Below, one piece after another: positions 1 through 9,114 of a DNA stretch of 64,000 nt. A program made the position numbers and the translations under genes. The DNA lies in NCBI RefSeq assembly GCF_030317105.1, contig NZ_JASZYG010000003.1, positions 310,001-374,000 on the forward strand, read 5' to 3'. The stretch comes from Variovorax brevis (GTDB taxonomy: Bacteria; Pseudomonadota; Gammaproteobacteria; Burkholderiales; Burkholderiaceae_C). Position 1 is the first letter of the stretch. Each line of letters opens with the position of its first letter. Under the pieces are notes generated by a model that saw only the letters and a program-made list of their open reading frames with translations, was not told the origin of the DNA and made no database searches.

Positions 1-759
1 CAACTCGGCCACCTGCTGCGTCGCGCCGAGGCAGTCACCGGTGAAGCCCTCCAGCCGCTGCCTGAAGTAATGCGTCATCCAGCCGGTGACGCCGATCACC
101 AGCAGCGCGGCGGCCGCGGCATTGGCCAAGGGCTGCGTCATGAGCACGAGCACGACCGCCGGCAGCGACCAGGCCGCCGCCACGGCCAGTGACGCGCCAC
201 TCACGGCGTCGGCCAGGGGCTTGGCCTTGCCCCCTTCACCACCCACGTAGGGCAGCGAGCGCATCACGAACAGCGGCGCGAAGCGCGACAGCACATGGGC
301 CGCCAGCACGGCTGCGGCGCCCGCGATCTCATCCTGCGCCGCCAGCGTGCCAAGCAGGCTGACTTTCAGGCCGATGGCCAGCACCAGCGCGATGGCACCG
401 AAGGCGCCGATGCGCGAGTCCTTCATGATCTCCAGCGCGCGGTTGCGATCGCGCGATCCACCCAAGCCGTCGGCCACATCCGCCAGTCCGTCTTCGTGAA
501 AAGCACCGGTCAACCACACGGTCGCGACCACGCACAGCATGGCCGCCGCGATCGCGCCTGAATCGCCCGGCAACAGGAAGAGTCCCAGCCCGAAGACCGC
601 GGCGCCGATGGCGCCAATCACCCAACCAACACCGGGAAAGTGCCCCGCGCTTTCGCGCAGCATCGCCGGGCTGAAGCCAACCCATCGGGCGAGACCGCCC
701 GTGATCGGAATGCGCGTGAAGAACTGGAGCGCCAGAAGGAAGTGGCGCACGCTGTTCAT
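1..759 (-). CDS. cobS: Adenosylcobinamide-GDP ribazoletransferase CobS (3' end cut by window)
   Basis: Membrane enzyme that joins adenosylcobinamide-GDP to alpha-ribazole (or its phosphate) in the last step of cobalamin assembly. The translation starts MNSVRHFLLALQFFTRIPI, has the CobS family sequence FHEDGLADVADGLGG, and is rich in hydrophobic segments. The family is about 250 residues and 253 codons are visible, so only the last few residues are missing. The ATG overlaps the cobT stop codon (ATGA), so the two are translationally coupled. It is the most distal visible gene of the riboswitch-led cobalamin operon. Confidence 0.93.
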   Translation of the reverse strand, partial: MNSVRHFLLALQFFTRIPITGGLARWVGFSPAMLRESAGHFPGVGWVIGAIGAAVFGLGLFLLPGDSGAIAAAMLCVVATVWLTGAFHEDGLADVADGLGGSRDRNRALEIMKDSRIGAFGAIALVLAIGLKVSLLGTLAAQDEIAGAAAVLAAHVLSRFAPLFVMRSLPYVGGEGGKAKPLADAVSGASLAVAAAWSLPAVVLVLMTQPLANAAAAALLVIGVTGWMTHYFRQRLEGFTGDCLGATQQVAEL

Positions 760-1823
760 GAAGCGGCCCCCGCCGCGGTGTCGTCCTCGCGGCGCGAAAC
801 GCCCGCCGATTCGAAGCTCGCCATCTCGCGCAGGATGCGGCAGGCCGATTCGAGCAGCGGCCATGCCAGCGCCGCGCCCGAGCCTTCGCCCAGTCGCAGG
901 TCCAGGCGAAGCACAGGTTCGAGCCCGAGGTGCTTGAGCAGCAACGCATGCCCCGGTTCCGCGGACTCATGCGCGGCAACGCAGCGCTGCACCACGTGGG
1001 GCTGCAGCGCACAGGCGACCAGCACCGCCGCGCCGGTGATGAAGCCATCGACGACGATCACGCGCCGTTGATGCGCCGCTTCGAGCACCGCGCCAACGAG
1101 GGTCGCGATCTCGAATCCGCCGAAGGCCGCGAGTGCCTGCAATGGCGCCGTGGCGTCCGCATGGCGTGCCAGCACCTGCGCCAGCACGGCCCGCTTGCGC
1201 GCGATGCCCGCCGCGTCGAGCCCGGTGCCCGCGCCCACGCATCTGTCGAGGTCGATACCGCCCAGCCGCGCCAGCAGCAGCGACGCGGCCGAGGTGTTGC
1301 CGATGCCCATCTCACCCAGCAGCAAGGCATTGCCCGGCAGGTTGCGCACGACCTCGCGGCCGTTCTCGATGGCTTGCGCGCACTGCGCATCGGACATCGC
1401 AGAGCCGGTCGATGAATCGGCCGTTCCATGCGCGATCTTGCGAATGAGAAGGCCCGCGCGCGGCTCGAAGTCATGCCGCACGCCGCAGTCCACCACGCTG
1501 AGCGCGAGACCGTGCTGACGCGCCAGCACGCTCACCGCCGCGCCACCTTCCAGAAAGTTCTGGACCATCTGCCATGTCACATCGCTTGGATACGCCGAGA
1601 CGCCACGCGCCGCCAGGCCGTGATCGCCGGCGCACACCAGCATCTGCGGCGCGTGCAGTTCGGGCAAAGCGCTCGCGAGGATCTCGCCGATGCGCAGCGC
1701 GAGCGCTTCGAGGCGCCCGAGTGCGCCCACGGGCTTGGTCTTGTTGTCGAGGGCGCGTTGAAGCGCCACGGTGAGCGCGGGATCGCGCAGATCCGGAATG
1801 GAGGGAATGAAAGTCGTCATCAT
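756..1823 (-). CDS. cobT: Nicotinate-nucleotide--dimethylbenzimidazole phosphoribosyltransferase
   Basis: Cytosolic enzyme that makes alpha-ribazole 5'-phosphate from dimethylbenzimidazole and nicotinate mononucleotide, supplying the lower ligand for CobS. The 355 residues match the usual family length. Visible family sequence includes PVGALGRLEALA (about 31-42), GEMGIGNTSAAS (170-181) and the C-terminal LGEGSGAALA, whose Glu313 is the probable catalytic base. The start overlaps the cobQ stop by four bases; a second in-frame ATG lies immediately after the first. It sits between cobQ and cobS in the same operon. Confidence 0.97.
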   Translation of the reverse strand: MMTTFIPSIPDLRDPALTVALQRALDNKTKPVGALGRLEALALRIGEILASALPELHAPQMLVCAGDHGLAARGVSAYPSDVTWQMVQNFLEGGAAVSVLARQHGLALSVVDCGVRHDFEPRAGLLIRKIAHGTADSSTGSAMSDAQCAQAIENGREVVRNLPGNALLLGEMGIGNTSAASLLLARLGGIDLDRCVGAGTGLDAAGIARKRAVLAQVLARHADATAPLQALAAFGGFEIATLVGAVLEAAHQRRVIVVDGFITGAAVLVACALQPHVVQRCVAAHESAEPGHALLLKHLGLEPVLRLDLRLGEGSGAALAWPLLESACRILREMASFESAGVSRREDDTAAGAAS

Positions 1824-3277
1824 GAAATCAGTCGGTTCAACACGCCAGCCTCGAAGTGGCGGTCGATGAAATCTGCGAGTCCGTCAAAGACGGAATCGAG
1901 TGAGGGGGCAGACGCGCCATACAGCGCGTGCAGCACCGCCGCATCCTCGAAAAGGCCATGCACATAGGAGCCGAGCACATTGCCCGCGCCGTTCTGCCAT
2001 GCCAGTCCGTCAGGCATGGCCGCGTGCGCCACGTCCCCGGCGGCGGCCATCGCGGGATGCTGGGCGGTCTGGCCGTGATGGATCTCGTAGCCGTGCACCT
2101 GGACATTGGACAGCGCGGACCATGTGCCGTGCAAGGCGCCGAAGCGTGCGGTGCAGCGCTGCACCGTCTTGTCGCGGTCGAACACGGTCACGAGCGGCAG
2201 CAAGCCCAGTCCGGCCGCGTTGCCATCGATGCCGTGCGGATCGATCAGCGCCTCGCCCAGCATCTGCAGGCCGCCGCAGATGCCGAGCACGGCCCCGCCC
2301 GCCTGTGCGTGCGAGGCAATCGCGTGGTCCAGTCCCTGCGCGCGCAGCCACGCCAGGTCGCCGCTGGTGTTCTTGGAACCGGGCAGGATGATGGTGTGCG
2401 CGTCTGCCAGTTCGGCCGGCGTGCGCGCCCAGCGCAGCCGCAGGCCGGGCACGTTCTTGAGCGGCTGGAATTCGTCGAGGTTGCTGATGCGCGGATACGC
2501 GACCACCGCGACGGTGCGCCTCTGGCCCGCCGCATGCCCGGCGCCTGTGGTGCGATCGTCGAACACGCCATCTTCCTCGGGCAGCCCGTGCTGCCACCAC
2601 ATCGGCAAGGTGGCGACGGTCGGCACGCCGGTGAGCTTTTCAAGGTCTTGCGGTGCGGGCGCCAGCAGCGAAGCATCGCCGCGAAAACGGTTGAGCACGA
2701 AGCCACGCAACAATTGCCTGTCTGCCTCGGGCATGAGCGCCCACGTGCCGTACAGATGCGCAAAGGCACCGCCGCGGTCGATGTCCGTCACCAGCAGGCA
2801 TCGGGCATCGGCATGCCGCGCCACGCGCAGGTTGACGATGTCGGACGTGATGAGGTTGATCTCGGCCGGCGAGCCCGCGCCTTCGATCACGACCACGTCG
2901 TTCTCGGCGCGCAGTTCGTCGAGCGCGCGCGACACGGTCGGCCACACGCGCTCGCTGCGCCCGCGCCAAGGCATCTGGGTCAGCGCTTCGTCCACCTGCC
3001 CGAGCAGCACGACCTGGCTGTGCGTGTCGCGCTCCGGCTTGAGCAAGAGCGGGTTCATGCGCACGTCGGGCACCGCGCGCGCCGCCAGAGCCTGGAAGTA
3101 CTGCGCGCTGCCGATTTCACCGCCCGACACCACGCGGGCGTTGTTGCTCATGTTCTGCGACTTGAAGGGCGCAACCTTCAGTCCCTGGCGCGCATACCAG
3201 CGGCACAGTGCCGTGCTCAGCCAACTCTTTCCGGCGCCGCTCGTCGTGCCCAGAACCATCACACATCGGGACGTCAT
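1820..3277 (-). CDS. cobQ: Cobyric acid synthase
   Basis: ATP-dependent amidase (CbiP/CobQ) that amidates adenosylcobyrinic acid a,c-diamide using ammonia from glutamine. The protein has 485 residues. The N-terminal half is a dethiobiotin-synthetase-like P-loop domain with GTTSGAGKS at 10-18 and FKSQNMSNN at 38-46. The C-terminal half is a class I glutamine amidotransferase with LGICGGLQML (nucleophile Cys334) and the YVHGLFE histidine at about 440. The stop overlaps cobT. Upstream, 34 bp separate it from the four-domain lytic-enzyme-like gene. Confidence 0.97.
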   Translation of the reverse strand: MTSRCVMVLGTTSGAGKSWLSTALCRWYARQGLKVAPFKSQNMSNNARVVSGGEIGSAQYFQALAARAVPDVRMNPLLLKPERDTHSQVVLLGQVDEALTQMPWRGRSERVWPTVSRALDELRAENDVVVIEGAGSPAEINLITSDIVNLRVARHADARCLLVTDIDRGGAFAHLYGTWALMPEADRQLLRGFVLNRFRGDASLLAPAPQDLEKLTGVPTVATLPMWWQHGLPEEDGVFDDRTTGAGHAAGQRRTVAVVAYPRISNLDEFQPLKNVPGLRLRWARTPAELADAHTIILPGSKNTSGDLAWLRAQGLDHAIASHAQAGGAVLGICGGLQMLGEALIDPHGIDGNAAGLGLLPLVTVFDRDKTVQRCTARFGALHGTWSALSNVQVHGYEIHHGQTAQHPAMAAAGDVAHAAMPDGLAWQNGAGNVLGSYVHGLFEDAAVLHALYGASAPSLDSVFDGLADFIDRHFEAGVLNRLIS

Positions 3278-3311
3278 GCCCCGAGTGTCACATGAATGTT
3301 GCAGCGTTGCG

Positions 3312-6200
3312 TTAGAACCCGCGCAGGTCCGTCACGGGCACGACAAGGTCGCCCTGCCCCGTGATCAGTCCCAGCGTCTTGCTGAACAACTCGACGTTGT
3401 TGTCGAAGCTGCCGTGGCTCGCGCTGATGCGGTCGTCGGGCAGGAAGTCCAGCACCTTGTCTTTGGCGATGATCTCGGTGCGCGCGCCCAAGCCCGTCAC
3501 GGCGGCGGCATTGCGCCAGTTGCCCAGCGCCTCGCCCGTGCTGGATGAGCCGTCCCACGCCTTGTAGGCCGGGTCCAGCACGTTCGCCAACCCGAGAATG
3601 GGCGTGCGAAGGTCCGGCTCCAGCGCGTTGGAGACAAAGTACAGCAGGGACTTTCGATAGATCGCCGCCACGGTGTCGTCCCGCTCGTTCTGGTCCGACA
3701 GCACGCTCATGTAGAGCCGCTTCATCAGGTCCGCATTCGGCGCGTAATACGCGTTGGCAAACTGCACCGTGCACGCCGGCGCCCAGAGGTGGATCGATGC
3801 CACGTTCTTGTCGAGCTTGCGCGCCGACATCAGGCTCAGGAAGTGCCCCAGGATGATCGAGCCGGCCGAATGGCCCACGAGATGGATCTCCAGCGAATCG
3901 CCCCATGTCTGGATGAGGTTCTGCAAGGCCGTGGCCAGCAGGTCGCCGCCGCGCGTGGGGTTGCAGGCAAACTGGGCGTTCGCCTTCATCTCGCTCCAGA
4001 TCGGCCGCGCCGCGCCGCGCCCGATCGTCTTTTCAATCAGCATGTCGGAGGCATCGCTGACGGTCTCGCGAATGCCGCCAGCCAGGGTGGGGTCGCGACT
4101 GAAGGCGCCGGCCAGGATGCCTTGCAGCGATTCCAGCAGGCCGGTCTTCCACACCAGGAACAGCGGATAGCAGCCATTGCCAATGAAGTAGCGGCCCATC
4201 GCCTGCGCACGCTGCACGGCCGCCTTTTCGCTGTTGAGCCCGCCATGCGCATAGATGACCAGGCGCTTCTTGCCGTCCGCCGACTTGGGCATCGAAGGAT
4301 CACGAAACCAGTGGTCGGGCAAGCCGCACGCCTGGAAGAGCAAGGTGCGGCTCAGTTCGTCCTGCGTCACGTAACGGTTGACGCGGCCATCGTCGCCGAT
4401 GACGACGCTGTGCTCATACGCGGTGGCCTCGTCCCACCAGTTGCCGTGTGCCGCACCGGTGCGCGCCAGGCTGGCCGCGCTGCCGCCGGCCAGGCGTCCG
4501 AGCACGACGCCGCGCACGCCCAGCGCCGCCACCCAGGCATCCATGCCGTTGGCAAACCAGTCCTCGTAGCGCAGTACGGCGAAGCCGCCCGCACCCCAAC
4601 TCGCGCCCCACGAATTCTGGATGACGAAGCCCCTGGTGTTGAAGCCCACCAGCGCAAAGGCATGGCCGCCGCCGAGCGAGGCCTTGCCGTCGAATTCGAT
4701 GACGGGCAGCGTGTCGTGCGTGAGCTTTTTGGGCTTGACCTCGGGCACGGTCTGCCAGCCATCGTGCGTGTTGCACGACACGTACACCGCACCGACTTCG
4801 TGGATGGCGGCCTGCAGGTCGGTGATGGCCTTGGTGTCGATGCGGTAGTAGACGCCGAGCGTCATGTCCGCCGCGCGCTTCGCATAGCCGTACTTCGGCC
4901 GCGTGATGCCGTCGTTCGTATAGGGCCAGTCCGACTCCAGGCACACGCCGTGGTGAAACCAGCCCTTCAGCGCGCCGCGGCAACTCGACCCGTCGTAGTC
5001 CTCGCCGGCATATTCGTCGTAGCGCCGCGCAAAGTTGTAGAGCATGCGCGGGCTCACCGATTCGAGCTTGGCCGGAAACTTCGCCTTGCGCCAGCGCGCA
5101 TAGTTCACCACGCACGCCAGCCCGAAGCCGGTGCAGGCGCCCTCCTGTCCCTGGTCGAGGATCAGCTTGGCATTCGTGTAGATGTGCAGGAACTGCCCCA
5201 CTTCTTCCTGCGTCGGATATTCGTCCGGCAGGGTGATGGGTGGCGGCTGGTAGGGCCGGTCGCGCAAGTCGGCCGGGTCCTTGCGCGCATCCAGGGCACG
5301 TGCGGGCTTGAGCGGCATTGCACTGACGGCCTCGGCCACGGCGCGCGCCCGCTTGGCGCCTGCGCCCACCCTGGCCTTGCCCACCGGCGCCGGCGTCGGC
5401 GCGGGCACCACGGGCCAGACGGTGGCAGCAATGTCGAACACGCTCTTGAAACGGTCCAGCCCATGCGAGCCGCCATTGACCACCTTGCGCGCCGCTGCAT
5501 AGTTGCCGGCCGCCAGCGCCGTGCGCATCGCATCCGCGTGGTCTGCCAGGAAACGCGCCAGCAGCACGGCCGCCACTTCCGGCGCGTTGGCCCAATCCGG
5601 GTTGTTGATGAGGTCGATGCCGATGCGCTCGGTGTAGGTCTTGTAGTTGAAGCGGCCGGTGAGTTGCACGAAGCCGCGTCCCCTGAAGCGCGCACCGTCG
5701 CCGGGCGTCGTGTTGCCCAGCTTGCCGTCATAGCTGCTGAAGGGTGGAAAGCCCGGCTTGGTGTTGAACTGCGACGGAAACTCGGCAATGGGCAGGAAGC
5801 CTTCGCTCTCCGCGCGAATGGTGCCGAGGGCGCCAAGGATCATCGGCCTGTCGGTCAGGTCCGCATCCGCCAGTGCGGCGCACACATAAGGCAGGTAGCG
5901 GGCGATGTTGGAAGGCTTGGTGGCAGGAAACAGCCGGCGCACCGACGTCAGGTCGAGCGCCAGCGCCAGCGGCTTGGGCGTCACCAGTCCCAGCAGCACC
6001 TGGCAATAAGGACCGACGATGCCGTCAGCCACGATGCCCACGCCGGATTGCCATCGCCGTGCGGCGGCCTCGGTGTCTGCGTTGAAGTCCGCGCCGGAGG
6101 CCAAGCCCGGAAAGAGCGTCGCATCCGGACCCAGCTCTTTCGTCAGCCGGGCTTTCAGCGCCGTGACACCAGCCCCTTCGTTACCCTTGACCAGCAGCAT
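3312..6200 (-). CDS. Four-domain protein: peptidoglycan-binding, GH19, papain-like protease, serine lipase/hydrolase
   Basis: 962 residues if started at the ATG at 6200, which has AAAGGAG eight bases upstream; an upstream ATG would add 18 poorly supported residues. Residues 1-75 look like a PG_binding_1 repeat. Residues about 85-262 are GH19 lysozyme/chitinase-like: TIRAESEGF, with Glu131 the likely acid, and FRGRGFVQLTGRFNY. After a Pro/Ala-rich linker, residues about 320-560 are papain-like: DQGQEGACTGFG gives Gln350 and Cys356, GGGHAFALVGF gives His513, and QNSWG gives Asn529. Residues about 640-945 form an alpha/beta hydrolase: YAHGGLN oxyanion-type motif, GHSAG with Ser778, possible His929. 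No signal peptide or membrane segment is seen. It lies inside the cobalamin operon, on the same strand, and no obvious immunity gene is adjacent. Function unknown; a secreted or phage-type lytic effector is one possibility. Confidence 0.88.
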   Translation of the reverse strand: MLLVKGNEGAGVTALKARLTKELGPDATLFPGLASGADFNADTEAAARRWQSGVGIVADGIVGPYCQVLLGLVTPKPLALALDLTSVRRLFPATKPSNIARYLPYVCAALADADLTDRPMILGALGTIRAESEGFLPIAEFPSQFNTKPGFPPFSSYDGKLGNTTPGDGARFRGRGFVQLTGRFNYKTYTERIGIDLINNPDWANAPEVAAVLLARFLADHADAMRTALAAGNYAAARKVVNGGSHGLDRFKSVFDIAATVWPVVPAPTPAPVGKARVGAGAKRARAVAEAVSAMPLKPARALDARKDPADLRDRPYQPPPITLPDEYPTQEEVGQFLHIYTNAKLILDQGQEGACTGFGLACVVNYARWRKAKFPAKLESVSPRMLYNFARRYDEYAGEDYDGSSCRGALKGWFHHGVCLESDWPYTNDGITRPKYGYAKRAADMTLGVYYRIDTKAITDLQAAIHEVGAVYVSCNTHDGWQTVPEVKPKKLTHDTLPVIEFDGKASLGGGHAFALVGFNTRGFVIQNSWGASWGAGGFAVLRYEDWFANGMDAWVAALGVRGVVLGRLAGGSAASLARTGAAHGNWWDEATAYEHSVVIGDDGRVNRYVTQDELSRTLLFQACGLPDHWFRDPSMPKSADGKKRLVIYAHGGLNSEKAAVQRAQAMGRYFIGNGCYPLFLVWKTGLLESLQGILAGAFSRDPTLAGGIRETVSDASDMLIEKTIGRGAARPIWSEMKANAQFACNPTRGGDLLATALQNLIQTWGDSLEIHLVGHSAGSIILGHFLSLMSARKLDKNVASIHLWAPACTVQFANAYYAPNADLMKRLYMSVLSDQNERDDTVAAIYRKSLLYFVSNALEPDLRTPILGLANVLDPAYKAWDGSSSTGEALGNWRNAAAVTGLGARTEIIAKDKVLDFLPDDRISASHGSFDNNVELFSKTLGLITGQGDLVVPVTDLRGF

Positions 6201-6305
6201 GTAGTTCTCCTTTGAGGCGAGCGGCACATTAATCCCGCGCCATGCCTGGGGCAACCCGGCAAAAGGACTACTGCCAATGCATGAGTGCAGGGGAGGATTG
6301 CGATT

Positions 6306-7268
6306 TCAAGGCGCTGCCAATCGGGCCCACGCATACACCGCCGCGCTGGCCACGATGCCGGCGATGGTCACCACCCGCGAACCCCAGCGCATCGCGCGTC
6401 GCGTGTCGTCAGCCGTGGGCGCGCGGCCGTCCGGGTTGAGCGCATAGAAGCCGGGCTTGCCCAGGCGCACATCCAGCAGCAAGGCCATCGCGGCCATCGG
6501 CCAGCCGCTGTTGGGCGACGGTGTGTGCCGCGCGTGCTGGCGCAAGTCGCGCGGCCATCGCAAGGCGGCCAGCGCGAGCAGCATCGCCGTGATGCGGGCA
6601 GGCGCCCACGACAGGACATCGTCGACGCGCGCCGCAAACTTGCCCGCCCATTCCCAGACGCGGCCCGAGCGCACGCCGTGGTAGCCCCACATGGCATCGG
6701 CCGTGTTGGCAAAGCGGTAGATCACCGCACCCGGCAGGCCGAAGACGGCAAACCAGAAGATCGGTGCGACCACGGAATCGTTGAGGTTCTCGGCCAGCGA
6801 TTCGATGGCGCTTTCGCGCACTTCGCTTTCGTCCAGCTGCGTGACGTCGCGGCTCACCACGTAGCTGAGTTTCGAACGGCCGGCGTCCAGCGACTCACCA
6901 AGCGCCGACTCGACGGACAGCACTTCGCTTCGCAGCATGCGCCACGACAGCATGGGCTTGAGCGCAACGCCAAGACCGATCGCCGCCGCCCATGCCGGCA
7001 ACTGGCGCGCCCATTCCTGCAAGGCCAGCGCCACGGCTCCGAAGGCGACGGCGCCCGCACACCACGCCAGCGCACCGGCACCGAATCGCCCGAAGTCCGC
7101 GCCCAGCCGCGACTCGGCGCGCGGCGCGATGCGGCGGCCCGTGAAGGCCAGATAGCCGCCCATCCACACCACCGGATGCCAGCGCATCGGCGGCTCGCCC
7201 ACGAGGCGGTCGATCAACAGCGAGAACCAGAGCGCTGCGATGCTGATCCAAGCCCAATCGACTGTCAT
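6306..7268 (-). CDS. cobD: Adenosylcobinamide-phosphate synthase CobD/CbiB
   Basis: Integral membrane enzyme that attaches the aminopropanol phosphate arm to adenosylcobyric acid, giving adenosylcobinamide phosphate. The 320 residues fit the family. Characteristic stretches are DRLVGEPPMRWHPVVWMG near the N terminus, ESLAENLNDSVVAPIFWF in the middle and PNSGWPMAAMA toward the C terminus. It follows the btu/ABC genes and precedes the four-domain gene. No threonine-phosphate decarboxylase gene, which would supply the aminopropanol arm, is present in the window. Confidence 0.96.
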   Translation of the reverse strand: MTVDWAWISIAALWFSLLIDRLVGEPPMRWHPVVWMGGYLAFTGRRIAPRAESRLGADFGRFGAGALAWCAGAVAFGAVALALQEWARQLPAWAAAIGLGVALKPMLSWRMLRSEVLSVESALGESLDAGRSKLSYVVSRDVTQLDESEVRESAIESLAENLNDSVVAPIFWFAVFGLPGAVIYRFANTADAMWGYHGVRSGRVWEWAGKFAARVDDVLSWAPARITAMLLALAALRWPRDLRQHARHTPSPNSGWPMAAMALLLDVRLGKPGFYALNPDGRAPTADDTRRAMRWGSRVVTIAGIVASAAVYAWARLAAP

Positions 7269-7369
7269 GACGTCAGTCGTCGATGCCGCGTGATGCGGTG
7301 ATGCGGGCTGGAGTGATGTTCTGCATGTCGTTCAAAGTGTCCTTCAATTCAAGCTCAATGGGCACGCGT

Positions 7370-8158
7370 TCATCGCGGCAGGACCACCCATTGCCCCTCC
7401 ACTTGGTGGAGCGCGATGCGGTCGTCGAACACTTCGCGCAGTGCCTTGTGGCTGGTGGCGTCCCCGCTCGGACCCTGGTGCGCGATGCGACCTGCGTTCA
7501 CCACCAGCAGTTCATCGGCCTGCAGCGCCATGCCCAGCTCGTGCAGCACGCTCACCACCGTGCCGCCAGCGGCGACCAATTCACGCACGCTCCACAGCCA
7601 ATCGGCCTGGTGCGGTGCGTCGAGGTTGGCCAGCGGTTCGTCCATGAGCAGCACCTGCGCCTCGACCGCGAACGCGCGTGCCAGCAGCACCCGCTGGCGC
7701 TCGCCGCCCGAGAGTTGACCGAGCGGCCGTTCGCGCCATTCCCAACATTGGGTGCGGCGCATCGCGCGCTCCACCGCGGCGTGGTCTGCCGCGCTGGGCC
7801 CGGCCAGCCAGCGTTGGTGCGGCAGCCGGCCCAGCATCGCGATGTCATGCGCCAGAAGGTCGTCCGCGCCGGGCTCGGCCTGCCCCAACCAGGCGAGGCT
7901 GCGCGCGCGTGCCCGGGCAGGCCATTCGCGGATGTCGCGCCCTTTCAGCTGCACGCTGCCTTGCATTGGGAGCAGATGCGCCAGTGCTTTCATCAGCGTC
8001 GTCTTGCCGGCCCCGTTCGGCCCCACCACGGCAGTCCATCGGCCGGCAGGCAGGGCCAACGAAGGAACGTCGACGATGCGCCGGCCACCCAGCACGACCT
8101 GCAGGCCTTGCGCAGCGAGCGCGGGGCGCGTCACAGGCGCCTCCGGTGCATCAGCCAC
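7370..8158 (-). CDS. btuD: Cobalamin ABC transporter ATP-binding protein (BtuD type)
   Basis: Cytoplasmic ATPase powering vitamin B12 import with the neighbouring permease and binding protein. Of 262 residues, Walker A GPNGAGKTT is at 46-54, the signature LSGGERQRV at 149-157 and Walker B VLLMDEP at 169-175. The reading starts at an ATG inside the 3' end of btuC. A GTG at 8134 would overlap the btuC stop as GTGA, exactly as btuC overlaps btuF, and would give 254 residues; either start is possible. FecE/HmuV-type siderophore ATPases are close relatives, so the substrate is assigned from context. Confidence 0.9.
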   Translation of the reverse strand: MADAPEAPVTRPALAAQGLQVVLGGRRIVDVPSLALPAGRWTAVVGPNGAGKTTLMKALAHLLPMQGSVQLKGRDIREWPARARARSLAWLGQAEPGADDLLAHDIAMLGRLPHQRWLAGPSAADHAAVERAMRRTQCWEWRERPLGQLSGGERQRVLLARAFAVEAQVLLMDEPLANLDAPHQADWLWSVRELVAAGGTVVSVLHELGMALQADELLVVNAGRIAHQGPSGDATSHKALREVFDDRIALHQVEGQWVVLPR

Positions 8159-9114
8159 AACAGGTAGCCGCCGCCGAGCAGCGCCGTCACGACGCCCACG
8201 GGCAATTCCTGCGGCGCCATGATCCAGCGCGCCAGCACGTCCGCCGCCAGCAGCAGCGCACCGCCCATCAGCGAGGCCAACAGCACGAGCCAGCCATGCG
8301 TGGGCTTGACCATGGCGCGCACGAGATGCGGCGCCACAAGCCCGACGAATGCGACGAGTCCGACATGCGCCACCGCCGCGCCGGTGGCCAGCGCCAGCGC
8401 CGCCACCAGCACCAATCGCACTTGCGGCAGCGCAATGCCCAGGCTAGTCGCGCTCGCCTCACCGAGCGTCAAGGCGTCGAGCGCGCGGGCGAATCCGATG
8501 GATGGCACGAGGCACAGCACCAATGCGCTCACCAGCAGCACGACGCTCGGCCACCCCAGGAAAGCAGTCGTGCCCAGCATGAAGGCCTGCATCGCCCGCA
8601 TGATGTCGGGCACCCACAGCACCACCAAGGCACTCGCGGCGCCCAGCACCATGCCGACGACGACGCCAGCCAGCAAGAGGCGCAAGGTCTGCTGCACGCC
8701 ACGCGCCAGGCTCAAGGTGATGAGCACCGCCAGCACCGCACCGACGAAGGCGGCGCCCGTCATGCCGAGGCGCGCGGCCCAGCCGCCGGCGGCCGGCGAC
8801 ACGCCCAGCCCGATGAGAAGGAACGACAGGCCAAGATTGGCGCCCGACGCACTGCCCAGCAAATACGGATCGGCCAGCGGATTGCGAAACAGCCCCTGCG
8901 CGAGCGCGCCGCCCAACCCCAGCAACGCACCGGCGAGCCACGCGCCAAGCGTTCGCGGCAAGCGGATGTCGCGCACGATCTGCAAGGCCGTCGCGTCGCT
9001 GGACGCGTTCAGGAAGCTCTCGAATCCCGTGCTGCCGATGCTGACGCCCAGCAAGCCGAGCGCCGCGCTGACGGCGACGATCGCCAAGGCAAGCCCCGCC
9101 TTCGGCCCCGTCAC
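8131..9114 (-). CDS. btuC: Cobalamin ABC transporter permease (BtuC/FecCD family)
   Basis: Inner-membrane permease of 327 residues with about ten hydrophobic segments. FecCD-family sequence is clear: RLPRTLGAWLAGALLGLGGA, NPLADPYLLGSASGANLG, and the C-terminal HVGLVAFVGLVAPHLVR. I chose a GTG start at 9114 because it overlaps the btuF stop (GTGA) and the homology begins at once; the open frame continues upstream but that part is the antisense shadow of btuF. Works with the adjacent ATPase and periplasmic receptor to import B12. Confidence 0.92.
   Translation of the reverse strand: MTGPKAGLALAIVAVSAALGLLGVSIGSTGFESFLNASSDATALQIVRDIRLPRTLGAWLAGALLGLGGALAQGLFRNPLADPYLLGSASGANLGLSFLLIGLGVSPAAGGWAARLGMTGAAFVGAVLAVLITLSLARGVQQTLRLLLAGVVVGMVLGAASALVVLWVPDIMRAMQAFMLGTTAFLGWPSVVLLVSALVLCLVPSIGFARALDALTLGEASATSLGIALPQVRLVLVAALALATGAAVAHVGLVAFVGLVAPHLVRAMVKPTHGWLVLLASLMGGALLLAADVLARWIMAPQELPVGVVTALLGGGYLLWLMHRRRL

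Noticed and set aside
3789..6215. Long open frame antisense to the four-domain gene
   Set aside because: High-GC DNA leaves long stop-free antisense frames; the translation is low-complexity with no domain, while the minus strand has clear catalytic motifs.
3312..6254. Upstream start at 6254 for the four-domain protein
   Set aside because: The ATG at 6200 has a strong AAAGGAG site and starts at the domain; the extension has neither.
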